The position numbers were made by a program, and so were the translations under genes. A model generated the notes under the pieces. That model was not told where the DNA came from. It saw only the letters and a program-made list of their open reading frames with translations, and did no database searches. From Amorphochlora amoebiformis (taxonomy: Eukaryota; Cercozoa; Chlorarachniophyceae): a stretch of DNA of 64,000 bases. Position 1 is the first letter of the stretch. Every line of letters begins with the position of its first letter. This document shows, piece after piece, positions 31,791 through 64,000 of the stretch. The stretch is from positions 1 through 64,000 of the forward strand of contig BAAHQB010000494.1 in assembly GCA_054601695.1 (NCBI GenBank), written 5' to 3'.

Positions 31791-32243
31791 ATAATTGTAA
31801 TACCAAAGATCGCATATTCAGGGTGCTCTTTGATAACGTATTCCGGGAAAAAGTTGACAGCGTGGTACATCTTGTACAATCTAATGCAGGGAATACAGAC
31901 ACATAAAGGTGGAGGAAAAACATATCCCATGTTCTTAACAACCGAAGTCTGCTGCAAGAATTATGTTGATCTAACCCCCTCTTGGCTTGGTCTATCCCGC
32001 CTTCATGCTTGCTGTCTTGCCTCATTCTTTCTTAAACTTTGCTTTGAAAAAATGTCTCTGTGAACGTTGGGCCTGGGATCTCTCAATATTTTCAAGAAGT
32101 CTAACAAGAAACTGTCGCCGAGTCTGTCGGTCAATGTCTCCTAACATGGTCGTTGTTAGATACCTTTGATACTTGTTTATCACATTAATAGATTTTATTA
32201 ATGATTTTAACCTGAAGGCTGAAGGCAAGCTCATAAATTTCAC
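31456..32243 (-). CDS. tentative minus-strand gene with a membrane segment
   Basis: A frame opens at ATG 32243 (MKFMSLPSAFRLKSLIKSIN ... MLGDIDRQTRRQFL) and could splice at GTTAGA after 32106. The next exon, 31951-31804, follows TTCTTGCAG and reads QTSVVKNMGYVFPPPLCVC, IPCIRLYKMYHAVNFFPE and VIKEHPEYAIF. A third, 31484-31456, follows CTTCCTAG and begins CRQTAVFGI before a GTATGT donor; if the donor is not used it continues hydrophobic (VCLGLLLGPLI). Phases agree. An alternative frame of the middle exon is also open, and the first frame can read on to a stop at 32022. The 3' end is not found. Gene reality, not just identity, is uncertain. The gene would be divergent from the polycystin-like gene. 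Confidence 0.33.
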
Positions 32244-32420
32244 GATTGAAATGAATTTATAAGAATTACTAATACGCTTTTATTTATTATTACTAAAATA
32301 GCATTCAAATATGGAGCATCGTGTAACCGTCAAGTCGTCTCGCGCGATAAACTCCGTCGAAGGTTCGAAGCCACAACGAAAAGAGGGAGAGGAGCATTAG
32401 GGCCTGCGTTACAGTCTTGA
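32244..32420. promoter_or_regulatory. possible bidirectional promoter
   Basis: A 177-bp stretch, free of microsatellite, lies between the minus-strand ATG at 32243 and the plus-strand ATG at 32421. It has an AT-rich left half (TTTTATTTATTATTACTAAA) and a GC-richer right half (CGTCTCGCGCGATAAACTCC). No defined promoter element is evident. The role is inferred from position only. Confidence 0.3.
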
Positions 32421-54238
<21,818 letters not shown>

Positions 54239-55580
54239 CTTGGTCCTAATTATATATTGATGCACTGGATGCATCATGCGTATGAACTGGAGAGAAGAGT
54301 GAGTAGTGTGCGTTTAGCATGCACGTACGTACATGCATATGCAGATTTAGAATTTACAATATCTACCTCTGTGTACCTACATCCGGTATATTCTAGACAT
54401 TCTAGATACTAGCTATAGTACTAATAGTACCAGTACCTACAGTCTAGAGTCCAGTGAGTACGGCACTCATGATCAGTATCCGGGTGTATACGTCTAGTAC
54501 GTGCGTACGTACGTTAATTTTTAGCAATACGTACGTACGCACGTTAATTTTTAGCAATGTCTACATGATCTAGATCTACCTAGATGATTAAGTTCCGAGC
54601 CTGGCGTATAATTCAAATTACCTATCTGTAGATCTAGTAGATTCTAGAGCCAACGTTACCTTAGTAAATTTTCAAATTAGAGAGAAACTCTTATATTTAC
54701 GGTAGATATCTAGATATAGACTAAATCTAGTAAGGTAATCGAATCATAATCAGGTTCTACTACTGTACTGCTACACATCCAGTATACCTAGTATGTAATA
54801 TTATGTACGTACGTATAACTATTGTCAAGAAAAAATATTATATGATTGGCATGCAAAGCCCCCGCTCGGCTTTGCCTCTGCCTACGCTGGTGCTTCGTTC
54901 TTCTTCTAGTTCTTGTCATTATAACTACTCTAACTCAGTGGTCGCTTCGTGTCCGCTTAATAATCTTCACTCTCCCTCTACTCTCTAGACTCACTACTAG
55001 ACTACACTATTACTAGATTGTATTCACTGGATACGTATACAGTACACGTGTACGTATGTATACAGTCACGTGTACGTACGTATACAGTACACGTGTACGT
55101 ACGTATACAGTACACGTGTACGTACGTATACAGTACACGTGTACGTACGTATACATGTACGTACAATTGCAAAATACCTACCAGATCGATTACACACGTC
55201 TGCTATCATACTAGACTCTGATTGATACATACGTACGCGGATAAGTGTACTACCTACGTATACGTAATGTTCATATGACATTAAGTCCAGGATTCATAAC
55301 TATCAGATCTTCACAATCCAGACAGTCCGACTGCAGGCATACTATTACTAGTATTATTACTAGACTTGCATACACTGGCTGACATGGTGATGATCAAATC
55401 ATAAGTTGCCATCGATTATCGTATGTAATATTATCGAAGTTCTCCTAGATTTCTGACACGAGTATGCGACTGTGAATCCAGCCTCCTAGCTAGGCCCATG
55501 TGTTCCTTCTCTCTCTTTCCAATCTCTCTTTCTCTAATTCTACAATCGAACCATTTTTCAATCTACATTTTCGTTTATCC
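54239..55580. other. intergenic spacer rich in CTAG and ACGT words
   Basis: Non-microsatellite spacer after the TAA at 54236-54238. It is packed with TCTAGA, ACTAG, GTACGTAC and ACGTACGT palindromes and resembles the spacer at 15.7-16.5 kb. No convincing gene is seen; open frames here are under 70 codons and built from the repeats. Confidence 0.6.
55036..55160. repeat. 23-bp palindromic tandem repeat
   Basis: Unit TATACAGTACACGTGTACGTACG, with TATAC starts at 55036, 55059, 55081, 55104, 55127 and 55150 (period 23, one unit of 22). Each full unit contains the perfect 12-bp palindrome GTACACGTGTAC with a CACGTG core, plus GTACGTAC. Confidence 0.9.
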
Positions 55581-55655
55581 TTTCCGCTCTGATGAAAGTT
55601 TGCTATCGTAGTATCTATGTGATGTTTACATGCAATACATATATTAGTGTATCAT

Positions 55656-57535
<1,880 letters not shown>

Positions 57536-57858
57536 TGTGAAATACAAGCTTCTGGATTACCTTTTTTCTTTTAGATTTTAAATAACGGGGTAAGAGAGCT
57601 GAAGTATTTGTTTTTTTCAACAAATGTACTTTTCGGGAGTTCATGACCGACGATATACAAATACAACTATATATTTTGAGTGCATTATGACCGACAAGAT
57701 GCAAATTGCATATACACATACACTCGCCCTGCTGCGCAGCCCGACCGAGGCAATCTCCCGAGGAATTAAAATCTTAATTTCTCAAACAAATAACCGGGAT
57801 TCCCGGGATTACTGGCGCTTCAAAGCTACTGTTAAAGGTTTGGTGCACCGAACGAGAA

Positions 57859-63718
<5,860 letters not shown>

Positions 63719-63722
63719 GTTC

Positions 63723-63775
<53 letters not shown>

Positions 63776-63821
63776 AAAGTATATCTGTATATATATATAA
63801 ACATAAAAACATATATAAAAA

Positions 63822-63856
<35 letters not shown>

Positions 63857-63896
63857 ATAAATGCATATATATATATTTATTTATACATATATAAAT

Positions 63897-63941
<45 letters not shown>

Positions 63942-63960
63942 AATACATATACATATTGTT

Positions 63961-64000
<40 letters not shown>

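Overview
The window is nuclear DNA of a microbial eukaryote, with about half of it in (TA)n, (CA)n and related microsatellites. It reads as a gene-bearing stretch in which most of the repeat sits inside spliceosomal introns. Real exons are short (13 to about 800 nt), non-repetitive and flanked by GT...AG. Most long open frames here are translated TA, CA or CT repeats and are not genes. I rebuilt genes by joining coding-looking islands whose splice sites and reading phases agree. Mucin-like SPT repeats, REJ and GPS domains, a cyanobacterial-type YdcF/DUF218 protein and a tyrosine-kinase-like kinase together suggest a protist, possibly an alga such as a stramenopile. The taxon is inference.

Layout: 0.8-1.2 kb, a small gene copy with one frame break. 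2.8-4.4 kb (+), a spliced relative of it. 7.2-15.6 kb (+), a YdcF/DUF218 gene in ten tiny exons; its introns hold a telomere-like array and a 2-kb CT-rich minisatellite. 15.7-16.5 kb, CTAG-rich spacer. 17.2-20.6 kb (-), 3' part of a gene ending in a coiled-coil-like segment. 21-23.3 kb, fragments and a probable terminal exon. 24.2-30.5 kb (-), an unrecognised multi-exon gene. 31.4-32.2 kb (-), a tentative gene diverging from the next. 32.4-54.2 kb (+), a polycystin-1-like receptor of about 2,200 residues in roughly 38-40 exons. 54.2-55.5 kb, CTAG/ACGT-rich spacer with palindromic tandem repeats, then microsatellite. 57.8-63.7 kb (+), a protein kinase running off the right edge.

The main biological object is the polycystin-like gene: His-rich pentapeptide repeats, an S/P/T stalk, REJ region, GPS autoproteolysis motif, five membrane helices matching the first half of a polycystin-1 membrane region, and a PDZ-like domain where the channel half would follow. 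A second theme is architectural: CCCTAA-type arrays lie mostly in introns in sense orientation, often near 3' splice sites, where CTAAC could act as branch sites. No operon-like organisation is present. Exon models come from sequence reading only; no search or RNA evidence was available.
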